Origin: Thiomicrorhabdus indica
GTDB taxonomy: Bacteria > Pseudomonadota > Gammaproteobacteria > Thiomicrospirales > Thiomicrospiraceae
Assembly: GCF_004293625.1 (NCBI RefSeq)
Contig: NZ_CP033040.1
Span: 1,674,001-1,738,000 of the forward strand
Length of the DNA stretch: 64,000 bases
Direction of reading: 5' to 3'
The first letter of the stretch is position 1, and the number at the start of each line of letters is the position of its first letter. Shown piece by piece: positions 45,972-55,132 of the stretch. The position numbers were made by a program, and so were the translations under genes. The notes below the pieces were generated by a model. The model was not told where the DNA came from, did not search any database, and saw only the letters and a program-made list of their open reading frames with translations.

Positions 45972-47309
45972 TCATCGTGAATACTGTTGCATCCAATTCT
46001 CAATTTCTTGAACGGTTCGCGGCAAACCTTTCGTCAAGACTTCACACCTAGACTCTGTGACCAGAACATCATCTTCAATACGAACCCCAATTGAGTGCCA
46101 CTTTTTATCCAAACCTTGGATTGAAGACGAAAGATACAAACCAGGTTCAACCGTTAACACCATGCCGGCTTCTAACTTACACCAGCGGCCACCTTTTTTG
46201 TAGTCGCCTACATCATGAACATCCATCCCTAACCAATGCCCCGTACCATGCATGAAAAATGGTTGATAAGCATGTTGATCAATCAACTTTTGAAGCGATT
46301 CTCCGTCACTATTTATAATGCCAAGCTCAATCAGCCCTGCGGTTAAGACTTCTAAAGTTTTCTTGTGCATTGCATCGTAAGAAACGCCTGGTTGAATCAT
46401 CTCAATCACTGCCTGTTGAGCCTTTAAAACAAGGTTATACACCTGCGCTTGCGCGTCAGAAAATTGACCCGAAACGGGAAAAGTGGTGGTGATATCGCCC
46501 GCATAAAATTCATATTCAGCCCCAGCATCAACCAACACTAAATCACCCGATTTGAGTAAATGGTTGTTTTCAGTGTAATGCAGAATACAGGCGTTTTCGC
46601 CTCCCGCGACAATTGAGTTGAATGCTTCACGCTGCGCACCATGCTGCCAAAAACCATTTTCCAAATCGCCCTGCAGTTGACGCTCAGATAGATTTGGCCG
46701 CACGTTTTGCATGGCTTGTAAATGACCGTTCACTGAAATTTGTGCGGCTTTTCGCATTTTTTCAATCTCAAACGGCTGCTTAATGACTCTTAATTCATGC
46801 AACGGCTTATCTAAATCGCTTAATTGCGTCGGTGTCGTCATACCTTGACGACTTTTAGACTTGGCAAATTCAATGACCGGATGCAATAAAGCGCTCCAAG
46901 ACTCCAACTCTGCAAAACTGACAAACACCGTATCACAACCATCCAAAAGACTTGGAAGCTGTTCTTCCAACATGTCTATCGAAAATGCTTGACTTGTTCC
47001 AAGCTGATGAGCGGCTTCAACACCCAACCGACGCCCTTCCCAAACCTCTTTTTCGGGATCTTTCTCACGTAAGAAAAGTGTATACGTATTCGAGTCGGCG
47101 AGTTTTTTTAACACCATCACCGCTTCAGGTTCACTAAATGCAGTCAGATATTGAAAATCACTATTCACTCGAAAGGAGTATTCCACATCTCGGTTACGAA
47201 TGGTTTCCTCTCCCGAACGAACCAGTACCGCCGAACCAACAGGCAATTGGTCGAGCAATCGACTGCGATTATTGTGAGCAAATTCTTGCCAAGCCTTTTG
47301 ATCCAACAT
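45972..47309 (-). CDS. pepP: PepP, Xaa-Pro aminopeptidase
   Basis: Dimanganese metalloprotease (M24B) removing N-terminal residues before proline. The 445-residue chain has the PepP N-terminal domain (LPVGSAVLVRSGEETIRNRD) and the metal ligands in LVDAGAEY, AGDITTTFP, HGTGHWLGMDVHD, VEPGLYL and GVRIEDDVLVT. It sits between ygfB and ubiH, a conserved gammaproteobacterial order. Confidence 0.96.
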   Translation of the reverse strand: MLDQKAWQEFAHNNRSRLLDQLPVGSAVLVRSGEETIRNRDVEYSFRVNSDFQYLTAFSEPEAVMVLKKLADSNTYTLFLREKDPEKEVWEGRRLGVEAAHQLGTSQAFSIDMLEEQLPSLLDGCDTVFVSFAELESWSALLHPVIEFAKSKSRQGMTTPTQLSDLDKPLHELRVIKQPFEIEKMRKAAQISVNGHLQAMQNVRPNLSERQLQGDLENGFWQHGAQREAFNSIVAGGENACILHYTENNHLLKSGDLVLVDAGAEYEFYAGDITTTFPVSGQFSDAQAQVYNLVLKAQQAVIEMIQPGVSYDAMHKKTLEVLTAGLIELGIINSDGESLQKLIDQHAYQPFFMHGTGHWLGMDVHDVGDYKKGGRWCKLEAGMVLTVEPGLYLSSSIQGLDKKWHSIGVRIEDDVLVTESRCEVLTKGLPRTVQEIENWMQQYSR

Positions 47310-47382
47310 ACTTAATACATACTCCTCAAACTTTTAAGTAAACAGTCTATCCATTATCATTTTCAAGATTCTTCAAAAAGCC

Positions 47383-47973
47383 TTAATGAACTGTTGCCAC
47401 ATGATCTTCTTCTGTTTCCATAATCGGTGGCGCCTGAGTTGGATTCAACTCCTCATTGAGCATTAAAACGCCTACCTTGATAAATTCCATCAACTGCGTA
47501 AGGTCGTTTTCAATTTGATCAGGATCCACCTCATCAGCCTTCAGATCGGTCACATCAATTCGAGCAATTTCGCCCAAATCATTCACGATTTCACGAACTT
47601 CTTCAGAAAGTTTACTTTCCATTTCACTGAGACCACCGGCCAAACCAATGCCATAAAGAACGCCCTCGCATAATTGACCAATCATGGATGCACGAAAGGC
47701 AATCGATTCTTTATCATCTGGCAAACAAAGCTCTAACTCAAATCCTGAGCCATTTAAACCTTTATCCGTTGCGAGATATAGTTCATGTAAGTTTTTTAGA
47801 AAAGCTTCTTTCACAGACTTAATCTGAGCCTCTTCAATAAGCTTTTTAATCCACACAGCTTCCTGAATGTCATTATCGACACAAATTAAGCCAATTAACA
47901 TTCCGTGAATGAATGATGGTGATTCTAATTCTGCGTAGGGCTCAATTACCTCACGTATTTGGTCAAAATCCAT
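47383..47973 (-). CDS. ygfB: UPF0149 family protein (YgfB)
   Basis: A 196-residue acidic, all-helical protein of the YgfB/YecA family: SPSFIHGMLIGLICVD, then CEGVLYGIGLAGG and a C-terminal LTQLMEFIKVGVLML. It precedes pepP by 73 bases, as in E. coli. In Pseudomonas YgfB affects beta-lactamase regulation; the role here is unknown. It is divergent from zapA with only about 110 bases between starts. Confidence 0.92.
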   Translation of the reverse strand: MDFDQIREVIEPYAELESPSFIHGMLIGLICVDNDIQEAVWIKKLIEEAQIKSVKEAFLKNLHELYLATDKGLNGSGFELELCLPDDKESIAFRASMIGQLCEGVLYGIGLAGGLSEMESKLSEEVREIVNDLGEIARIDVTDLKADEVDPDQIENDLTQLMEFIKVGVLMLNEELNPTQAPPIMETEEDHVATVH

Positions 47974-48085
47974 AGAAACTTCTCTTGATTAACGAGTTTG
48001 GGTTGGGAATAATATCATATTACTTTGGCAGTTTATGAAACTGCCAATACACCTAGAAATTGTTATTAAACACTTGGAGCTCTTC

Positions 48086-48379
48086 ATGGTTAGTCTAAAT
48101 ATAATGAATCACGCCTTCGATTTAGAATGTCCACAAGATGAAGAAGCCTCTCTAATCTCTGCTGCGAAGTTGCTAGAAAGTAAACTAAATGAAATGCCTG
48201 CCAGCATGCCGAATGAGCGAAAAGCGCTACTGGTTGCTCTAAATATTTGTTACGACTACCTTGTGTTAAAAGATGAAAGCTTGGCAAATAGCGAAAGCAT
48301 TGAAAAGAAACTGCAACAACTACTGAAACTTTTGCAACAAAGCAATTTAGACAATCTAAATATCACGTCTCAAAATTAA
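48086..48379 (+). CDS. zapA: ZapA, FtsZ-ring stabilising protein
   Basis: Small protein bundling FtsZ filaments at mid-cell. I take the ATG at 48086 (97 residues): TTGGAG lies about six bases upstream, and the protein then begins MVSLNIM...FDLECPQDEEASLISAAKLL, like other ZapA proteins. A frame open from 48035 would add 17 residues unlike the family. The C-terminal half is a predicted coiled coil. Its neighbours, 6S RNA and the formyl-THF cyclo-ligase, support the call. Confidence 0.88.
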   Translation: MVSLNIMNHAFDLECPQDEEASLISAAKLLESKLNEMPASMPNERKALLVALNICYDYLVLKDESLANSESIEKKLQQLLKLLQQSNLDNLNITSQN

Positions 48380-48502
48380 ACTCTAAGCGCTCAATCATTA
48401 TCATAGAACTCTCGTTACGTTTTAAAAATCATTTAATCAGCGCAATTAATATTATCAATCACTTTTTTTTAATTCAGATTCTTATCAGGACGGCTGTTTT
48501 GG

Positions 48503-48508
48503 TATACT
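48503..48508 (+). promoter_or_regulatory. -10 element of the 6S RNA promoter (TATACT)
   Basis: TATACT lies 5-8 bases before the predicted RNA 5' end. A -35 like TTATCA (48482-48487) is at a short 15-base spacing. Confidence 0.55.
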
Positions 48509-48511
48509 GGT

Positions 48512-48686
48512 GGCAAGCAAGGATGGTAGGGTTCAAAGCCCGTTCCGATAATTACTATCTTGGGGCCAGAGGCTTGAAATGGTGAGCATCTCGCTAAATA
48601 TTTTTAGCCCGAGAAGCCTAAATTTCTTGAAGAGGCTGCCACCTGTTCCTTACGGTTCAGGGAATTTAGCCCTATTGTTCTTGCCT
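48512..48686 (+). ncRNA. ssrS: 6S RNA (SsrS)
   Basis: About 175 bases folding as a long rod that mimics an open promoter and binds sigma-70 RNA polymerase. The ends pair (GGCAAG...GTAGGG with CCCTAT...CTTGCC). The conserved segment GGTGAGCAT-CTCG, later CCGAGAAGCC, matches E. coli 6S RNA, whose central bubble region contains it. It lies between zapA and the cyclo-ligase gene, the standard gammaproteobacterial position. Ends are estimated from pairing. Confidence 0.92.
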
Positions 48687-48708
48687 CCTTTCCTACAAAA
48701 GTTTCCCA

Positions 48709-49332
48709 ATGACTGAAAAAACCGCTTTGATTCAACAATCAGACATTCGAAAAACCATTCGTGCAGCTCGTAATGCTTTACCTGAACAGACCCATATCCA
48801 GCATGGAGAATCTGCAGCTAATCTTTTTTTTGAGTGGATAGCACATAATCAAATTATCAATCATAAACAAGGCCCCCTTAAGGTTGGCGTCTTCCTTTCT
48901 CAAGATGGTGAATTATCGACGGCGCATTTAATTCAGCGACTTTGGCAGTCAAGAGCTTACGAAGTCTATCTTCCTATTATTTATGCTGATAACACTTGCC
49001 CTATGGATTTTGGTCACTATACCGAAAATACCCAGTTTGAACTCAACCACTTCAAAATGAAGCAACCTAAAAAAATCCACTCGCAGCCGAGAATTTCTGC
49101 CATTGAGTTGGATTTAGTCATTACCCCTCTAGTTGCGTTTGATCAACATGGATTTCGAATTGGAATGGGAGGCGGATACTATGATCGAAGCTTTGCAGGT
49201 AAAAAACCGCATGAATCACCGCTTCTTGTAGGGTGGGCACATAGCTGCCAAAAAGTTGACAACATTGAAAGAAACGTTTGGGATATTCCCCTCGATTGGG
49301 CGATTACTGATCAAGAATCGTTTGAGTTTTAA
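48709..49332 (+). CDS. ygfA: 5-formyltetrahydrofolate cyclo-ligase
   Basis: Converts 5-formyl-THF to 5,10-methenyl-THF with ATP. At 207 residues it shows the N-terminal RKTIRAARNALP, central VGVFLSQDGELST and the phosphate-binding FRIGMGGGYYDR, then LVGWAHSCQ. It is probably cotranscribed with 6S RNA, as in E. coli where processing releases the RNA. Confidence 0.94.
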   Translation: MTEKTALIQQSDIRKTIRAARNALPEQTHIQHGESAANLFFEWIAHNQIINHKQGPLKVGVFLSQDGELSTAHLIQRLWQSRAYEVYLPIIYADNTCPMDFGHYTENTQFELNHFKMKQPKKIHSQPRISAIELDLVITPLVAFDQHGFRIGMGGGYYDRSFAGKKPHESPLLVGWAHSCQKVDNIERNVWDIPLDWAITDQESFEF

Positions 49333-49371
49333 TCAGGAATCATTATTCAACTTACCGCTAACTAACAATTA

Positions 49372-49381
49372 ACCGGCCGGT
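49372..49381. repeat. ACCGGCCGGT palindrome, intergenic (ygfA/amiB)
   Basis: Exact copy just before the convergent-gene hairpin. Confidence 0.95.
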
Positions 49382-49386
49382 AAATT

Positions 49387-49428
49387 AAGGAGCCTCCGAT
49401 TAAATTCTGATTGAATCAGAGGTTCCTT
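49387..49428. terminator. Hairpin between convergent ygfA and amiB
   Basis: AAGGAGCCTCCGATT pairs with AATCAGAGGTTCCTT with two mismatches, 12-base loop. Runs of T are short, so terminator strength is moderate. Confidence 0.6.
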
Positions 49429-49456
49429 AATCAACTACTCCGGCGCTTCAACAATT

Positions 49457-51010
49457 TCACGACAACTGTGCTAAACGACGCTCAGACACTGGGATTTTCA
49501 TCACTTTCCCTTTATAGAGCTGATTCGCATTACGAATTCCGTTGATTTTTTTCAACTCCGCCACACTCACATTATGTGCTTCTGCAATTTCTGACAAAGT
49601 ATCACCTGACTGGACTCTGTAACGCACATACAGTTTTTCCCCCCAACGTGGCTGATCAGAATAAGCAACAACAAATTCATTCAATCCTCCAACGATCGCT
49701 TTAGCGACCTTTTGCTGGAAACGAGGATCTTTCAATTTTCGTTCTTCTTCAGGATTCGATAGAAAAGCCGTTTCAATCAGTAACGCTGGCATATCTAAAG
49801 TTTTCAATACAGCAAAATTTGCACTTTGAACAGTCTCTTTGTGCATCTCAACTGAACCATTCATTGAACGCAAAACGTTCTTCGCCAACTTTCGACTAAC
49901 CCGAACATTGGCTTCACGCGACATGTCACTCAAAGCATAGGCGACATCATTTTCAAAGCCAGACAAATCCACTGCTTGCAAAGATCGGTTTTCACGCTGA
50001 GCAATTAGTTGCGCCATTGCACTACTCGCTCCTCTTTGTGAAAGTACGTATACCGTTCCACCTTTCACTCGGCTGTCTCGAAATGCATCGGCATGAATCG
50101 ACAAGAAAATATCTGCCCTATGTTGTTTGGCAATTCTGACACGCTCTTTTAAAGGAACAAAAATATCTCTATCACGAATCATGACCGCACGCATGTTAGG
50201 CGATTTTTCTATTAGCGCTTTCAATCGCTTCGCCACCTGCAAAGTCGCATCTTTTTCATAAAGACCGTTGTTACCAATCGCCCCAGGATCTTTTCCACCG
50301 TGACCGGCATCAATTGCGACCACAATTTTATGTTGACTCGGCACAGCCTGCTTAATCAGTTCTGTAACTTCAATGGTTTTTGATCGAGTATTAACTTTTT
50401 GCGATGCTGTTACAGATTTAACAGCTTCTTTCTGATTGATTTCTTTCGCTTTTTTGGTTACTGACTTTTTAGAAGACTGAGCAATCTTTTTAGCCGATGG
50501 CAACGTCTTTTTCAGCGGTTCCATTTCTGATAAATCGACCACCAAACGCTCATGTCCACGTTTATTTTTGCCTAAGATGAATTGGTTATAATCAAGGGAT
50601 TTATGTAACGCCAGAACAATTCGAGTTTGATGAGCCGTATTTTTGACATCAATCGAAAACAGCCGTGGATCTTTGATAAATTTTTGACGAAAACTTAAAC
50701 CATTTTGGGTTTTATCAAAATCAATAATCAATCGATTTGGGGAGGAAAGTGTTTGAATGGTGTAATCAGGTACATCATTGAAATCAAAAACAATGCGTGT
50801 TTTATTCGGTTGGTCACCAACTCGCAATTGTTCTAATTTTGATAACCCTGCAAAAGCGCTTGTTTGCAAGACAAACAGCAAGGTGACAGCAAACATTATA
50901 AAGAACAAGATCGAAGACAATGGCTTTGAACTCATAATATGATATTTATCCAACCTTTGCTCAAGGATTTCAATCGTTGCACTAGATGTCAGTTTTTCTG
51001 GTGTCAGCAT
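49457..51010 (-). CDS. amiB: AmiB-type N-acetylmuramoyl-L-alanine amidase (AMIN, amidase_3, LysM)
   Basis: Periplasmic zinc amidase splitting septal peptidoglycan. Order: signal/anchor segment (SILFFIMFAVTLLFVLQTSAFA), AMIN domain, Ser/Lys-rich linker, amidase_3 (VVAIDAGHGGKDPGAIG, SIHADAF, LIETAFLSNPEEE), C-terminal LysM (YRVQSGDTLSEIAEAHNVS). The ATG at 51010 has an excellent AAAGGTGA site, giving 517 residues with 25 extra before the signal-like segment. An internal ATG at MSSKPL would make a normal signal peptide but lacks a clear ribosome site. tsaE-amiB is a conserved pair. Confidence 0.92.
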   Translation of the reverse strand: MLTPEKLTSSATIEILEQRLDKYHIMSSKPLSSILFFIMFAVTLLFVLQTSAFAGLSKLEQLRVGDQPNKTRIVFDFNDVPDYTIQTLSSPNRLIIDFDKTQNGLSFRQKFIKDPRLFSIDVKNTAHQTRIVLALHKSLDYNQFILGKNKRGHERLVVDLSEMEPLKKTLPSAKKIAQSSKKSVTKKAKEINQKEAVKSVTASQKVNTRSKTIEVTELIKQAVPSQHKIVVAIDAGHGGKDPGAIGNNGLYEKDATLQVAKRLKALIEKSPNMRAVMIRDRDIFVPLKERVRIAKQHRADIFLSIHADAFRDSRVKGGTVYVLSQRGASSAMAQLIAQRENRSLQAVDLSGFENDVAYALSDMSREANVRVSRKLAKNVLRSMNGSVEMHKETVQSANFAVLKTLDMPALLIETAFLSNPEEERKLKDPRFQQKVAKAIVGGLNEFVVAYSDQPRWGEKLYVRYRVQSGDTLSEIAEAHNVSVAELKKINGIRNANQLYKGKVMKIPVSERRLAQLS

Positions 51011-51137
51011 GATAATCACCTTTCGAATGACCTATTTTAATAAATCTTGCTACGACTAAAACAAACTTCATGCCAATTTTAAAACTGGCCAATAATTCAT
51101 GAGAAAGTAAGTACCCAATATCTCTACTAAGTTACTT

Positions 51138-51659
51138 TTATGACATTGAATCGATTATCACTTGCCCAACATCAGACTGAGCATATAGTTGTACATTTCT
51201 GCCAGCATCCAAATGCTGCAATTCAATCACTAAGTCTGCTTCCGGCATGACCCCTTTTCCTTTTGATGGCCACTCAACCAAGTTTAATGACTTATGTGCG
51301 AGTAAATCGCGAATGGCTAGATACTCAAGTTCTTCTGGATCACATAGTCGATACAGGTCAAAGTGATGAATCGCAAAAGGCGCAATTCCTTCAACGGAAT
51401 AGGTCTCTACTAATGTATACGTCGGACTTTTAACTTTTTGCTCAGGCAAAAAATACTGGATCAATGCTCGGCTTAGAAAAGATTTACCGGCCCCTAAATC
51501 CCCCAACAAATATACAATCACGCCCTCATTGGAATTGTCTTTGGAGAACGAGTTTACTCCTCCAAATAAATTCTCTAGTGCTGCTGCAATGTTCGTAGCC
51601 AGTTCCGTCGTCGCCTTTTCATCTTCTAAAAAAAGAGTTTTATCCAAAAACTTTGTCAT
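51138..51659 (-). CDS. tsaE: TsaE, ATPase of tRNA t6A synthesis
   Basis: P-loop ATPase that energises the TsaB-TsaD complex for t6A37 formation on ANN-decoding tRNAs. The 173-residue protein has GDLGAGKSFLSRALI, SPTYTLVETY and HHFDLYRL. A Walker A Ser replaces the more usual Thr, a conservative change. It is 127 bases upstream of amiB and divergent from queG. Confidence 0.94.
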   Translation of the reverse strand: MTKFLDKTLFLEDEKATTELATNIAAALENLFGGVNSFSKDNSNEGVIVYLLGDLGAGKSFLSRALIQYFLPEQKVKSPTYTLVETYSVEGIAPFAIHHFDLYRLCDPEELEYLAIRDLLAHKSLNLVEWPSKGKGVMPEADLVIELQHLDAGRNVQLYAQSDVGQVIIDSMS

Positions 51660-51771
51660 TCCATTGATTCCAAATTTATCTTAAACATCGCAATTTTATT
51701 GTAATTTTAGGCACTTAACTTACAAAGCTCTATAATGTGCAAACCTTAAAAAAAATGCAATCATAAATTCT

Positions 51772-52989
51772 ATGACTATTGAGAACAAGCCATCACTGGT
51801 AGAACAAATCAAAGAATGGGGAAAAGCACTGGGTTTTGCGGATATAGGCATAACGAATTGTGACTTATCTGCATACGAAAACGATTTCTTTCAAAAAGTA
51901 GAGAACGGATTATTTGGAGAAATGGATTACATGCATACGCATGGAACCAAGCGCACTCGGCCGGTCGAACTTGTCCCAGGAACTCAGTCGTTGATTTCAG
52001 TACGCATGAATTACTTTGACTTACACGCTGAAAATGCACTCGGCCAACTTCATCGCTCACACTCTGCCTATATTTCTCGATACGCTCTTGGCAAGGATTA
52101 TCACAAGTTACTTCGTAAGCGTTTACAACAACTCGCCAAAAAAATTCAAACAGAAGTCCCTAACCTTGAATACCGAGCTTTTACCGATAGCGCCCCTGTT
52201 TTGGAACAGTCCATCGCTCAAAAATCAGGACTTGGCTTTATTGGCAAAAATAGTTTATTGATTCATCCAAGAGCGGGTTCTTGGTTCTTTCTTGGTGAAC
52301 TGTATCTCAATATTGAACTACCTTCCGATCCACCTTTTGAAAAACAAGGATGCGGACCTTGTACCGCATGTATTCAAGAATGCCCGACGCAAGCCATCTT
52401 GGAAAATAACCAAATTGATGCCAGACGCTGCATTTCTTATCTCACCATTGAATATTCTGGAGTCATTCCCAACGAGTTTCGCCGTGCAATGGGTAACCGC
52501 ATTTATGGGTGTGATGATTGCCAACTGGTCTGCCCGTGGAATCGTTTTGCGAACCCAACCCAAGAATCTGGATTTGAATCGCAATATGCGTTGGACAATG
52601 CAAATTTAATTGACTTGTGGGCTTGGGATGAAAGCACATTTTTAAAACATTTTGAAGGCTCTGCCATTCGTCGAATTGGCTTCGAAAAATGGCGTAGAAA
52701 CCTCGCCATAGCGCTTGGAAATATAGAGAATGCTGCATACCAAAAAGAGGCTCTGAAACTGCTTCAAAACGGCCAAGATGAAACCGAGTTGGTTCAAGTT
52801 CATATTGATTGGGCTATTGAAAGTTTACAAAAAAACATAAACAACAAAACAGACGAACTTTTGACAAAACTCTCACGAAAATCGTTACCGGCCGGTAAGG
52901 TTTTGAATGCCCATGCCACGCAAACCATTCGCCCTTTTGTTGCCAAAAAATATTACTATCCAGCAGACAAAATTAAAACTCGACATTAA
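51772..52989 (+). CDS. queG: QueG, epoxyqueuosine reductase
   Basis: Cobalamin- and iron-sulfur-dependent enzyme completing queuosine in tRNA. The 405 residues include AFTDSAPVLEQSIAQKSGLGFIGKN and two ferredoxin-like clusters (CGPCTACIQECPTQAI and CDDCQLVCPW). A C-terminal HEAT-like part (FLKHFEGSAIRRIGFEKWRRN) follows. It depends on B12, whose uptake and synthesis genes lie at the right end of this window. A palindrome copy near the C-terminus is Pro-Ala-Gly. Confidence 0.96.
   Translation: MTIENKPSLVEQIKEWGKALGFADIGITNCDLSAYENDFFQKVENGLFGEMDYMHTHGTKRTRPVELVPGTQSLISVRMNYFDLHAENALGQLHRSHSAYISRYALGKDYHKLLRKRLQQLAKKIQTEVPNLEYRAFTDSAPVLEQSIAQKSGLGFIGKNSLLIHPRAGSWFFLGELYLNIELPSDPPFEKQGCGPCTACIQECPTQAILENNQIDARRCISYLTIEYSGVIPNEFRRAMGNRIYGCDDCQLVCPWNRFANPTQESGFESQYALDNANLIDLWAWDESTFLKHFEGSAIRRIGFEKWRRNLAIALGNIENAAYQKEALKLLQNGQDETELVQVHIDWAIESLQKNINNKTDELLTKLSRKSLPAGKVLNAHATQTIRPFVAKKYYYPADKIKTRH
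52887..52896. repeat. ACCGGCCGGT palindrome, in queG
   Basis: Exact copy extended to TTACCGGCCGGTAA; read as Pro-Ala-Gly (SLPAGKVL). Confidence 0.95.
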
Positions 52990-53035
52990 AAAAGTCACAG
53001 AGTTCTATTCAGCAACGTGTAGCTATGCAATTGCA

Positions 53036-54529
53036 TTACAGCAAATCGAAGATTGACCCCTGAGCTGGCGTAAACAATTTTGCATAAAGCCTCGAAGCAT
53101 AGGTATTGGTCATACCAGCGATATAATCCGAAATCACTCTTTGACGCGCCTGCTCGCAATCAGCTGCCTGATATTTAGCATAACTCTTAGACGGCAATAG
53201 CGCACTCGGATTGGCTCTAAGCGCTTTAAAAAGCTCCAGCACCACTTGCTGTCCTTTGTATTCCATCTGCTTCACTTCGGGAATTGTAATGACATTCTTA
53301 AAAACAAAACGCTTCAAAAGCTCTAAAACCGCCATTGGTCCAGGCTTTAAGCTTGCTTGATAGTCCAAAAGTGGATGCTCAAAGCGTTCCTGACGCGATA
53401 TTTGCACAGCCTCGACCATAATACCGACCATTTTACTGATGGCATGTTTTCGCCCTTTCGATGAATTGCTGAATAATCGCTCTGTCATTTCATCATCCCA
53501 CAATGGGTCAGCTTGCAATTCAGGACTCTGCATCACTTCCGTTTGCCAAATCTCTCGACTCAGCATTTTCATTGCAATCGCATCCTCCAAATCATGGATA
53601 CCATAAGCAATATCATCGGCTAATTCCATAATCGTTGTGTCGAGCGACTTAAAACAAGTACGTAAATGGACGTTGTGTGCTTGCGCGTCACCGGCGAGTA
53701 AAGTTTCCTGGCTAGCAGACTGTAAACAGATAAATTTTTGTCGGTCTTCTCTATTAAAGGGGGCAAGCACCCAATTAACATAGTCTCGCTCTTCCTCAAA
53801 CAGACTTTTAGGAGGAAGCCATTTATCCATTTGCAAGGTGCGAAAATCATTATTTTCTGGCTGCTGCAACTGAGCTTGATAGGCTGTATTTTTAGCAATC
53901 ACATCATTGTAAATCGCAGGATACTTCATCACTCCAAGCGCGGCACGGCGTGACAAATCCAAACCATTTTTCGGCGTATATTCTCCTAACTTTGCCAATA
54001 CACGTAATGTTTGCGCATTCCCCTCAAACCCACCGTAATGACGCATCATGTAATTCAATGCAACCTCTCCCCCATGTCCATAAGGAGGATGACCTAAATC
54101 ATGGGCCAAACAGATGGCTTCAATCAAATACATTGAAGGCAACCATTGTAAATACTCAGGTTCCGAATCTTGCCGTTCGGCGAGCGTAATCAAGTGTTCG
54201 ACTAAACCAGAACCGATTTGTGCCACTTCCATTGAGTGTGTCAAACGGGTTCGATAAAAATCCGATTCACTTAAGCCAAATATCTGAGTTTTGGCTTGTA
54301 GACGTCTAAAAGACGCAGAATGAATAACACGAGCACGGTCACGCTGGTACACAATTCGCGCTTTACGCGCCTCTTTATTTTCAAGTGCATCAGTAAATCG
54401 CTGAGTCCAAACGCCTTTGTCTGGATGATGAACATCATTCTTTGAAAACGGCTTATCTTGCGAAGCAGTTTGCAACTGAGATGCACTCTTCATCGTGCCC
54501 TGGTTTGTCTCATTCATTGAATTTTTCAT
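53036..54529 (-). CDS. dgt: Dgt, dGTP triphosphohydrolase
   Basis: HD-domain enzyme releasing triphosphate from dGTP, which affects dNTP balance and phage defence in some species. The 497-residue protein has RRLQAKTQIFGLSESDFYRT, the metal motif THSMEV, AHDLGHPPYGHGGE, and later LADDIAYGIHDLEDA. The N-terminal 25 residues are poorly conserved, so the exact start is uncertain. It is monocistronic between queG (convergent) and the small lipoprotein (divergent). Confidence 0.93.
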   Translation of the reverse strand: MKNSMNETNQGTMKSASQLQTASQDKPFSKNDVHHPDKGVWTQRFTDALENKEARKARIVYQRDRARVIHSASFRRLQAKTQIFGLSESDFYRTRLTHSMEVAQIGSGLVEHLITLAERQDSEPEYLQWLPSMYLIEAICLAHDLGHPPYGHGGEVALNYMMRHYGGFEGNAQTLRVLAKLGEYTPKNGLDLSRRAALGVMKYPAIYNDVIAKNTAYQAQLQQPENNDFRTLQMDKWLPPKSLFEEERDYVNWVLAPFNREDRQKFICLQSASQETLLAGDAQAHNVHLRTCFKSLDTTIMELADDIAYGIHDLEDAIAMKMLSREIWQTEVMQSPELQADPLWDDEMTERLFSNSSKGRKHAISKMVGIMVEAVQISRQERFEHPLLDYQASLKPGPMAVLELLKRFVFKNVITIPEVKQMEYKGQQVVLELFKALRANPSALLPSKSYAKYQAADCEQARQRVISDYIAGMTNTYASRLYAKLFTPAQGSIFDLL

Positions 54530-54727
54530 TTCAAAATCTGCACTAACTGATTGTGATTAATAAATTTTATTGTTCACAAAAGACATTCAAGGTCAATTGA
54601 AAATAACACTTCTGGCTAAATTAACCCTTTTACGGATAAGATAAGTCAACATAAAAGAATCAACAAAAAAGCAGAATGAGCTCAGTTGAATAAAGGTTGA
54701 CTAAAATGCGTTAGAGGAGTGACAAAA

Positions 54728-54922
54728 ATGTCAATAAAAACCATGATTTTGAAGGTCAGTGCAGCGATTACAGTAATATTAGCGCTATCGGCCTGTTCAA
54801 ATGCCGAACAACAAGCTTGTTTAGATAAAGCCAGTAAGCTTTGGGACAACAAAACAAATGACAAAAATGCCAATCAAGCCTACTGGCAAGCCGTTGAAGC
54901 CTGCAAGGAAAAGTACCCATAA
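54728..54922 (+). CDS. Small lipoprotein
   Basis: A 64-residue protein with a lipoprotein signal: hydrophobic ILKVSAAITVILA and lipobox LSAC. The mature part is about 44 residues with three further Cys residues and a helical, charged sequence (WDNKTNDKNANQAYWQAV). No family was recognised. The ATG follows AGAGGAG by eight bases, a strong site, and supports real translation. It stands alone before the AsmA-family gene. Confidence 0.75.
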   Translation: MSIKTMILKVSAAITVILALSACSNAEQQACLDKASKLWDNKTNDKNANQAYWQAVEACKEKYP

Positions 54923-55132
54923 AGCTCACTATTTAGTCGACTCTGAATAACTGGTTTAGATTTATGTGGGATGTTTAAGTAGATAGGCTCTAGGCGTGGA
55001 TTGAAGATAATGGTTATTCCATTATTGAGAATCGACTATTTACTCTTGTGATTCACTCACAAACTGTCACAATAAAAATTCAAAAATCACTAAAATTTTA
55101 ATTGACCTTACATTCAGGAATTAGGTGTCTAC

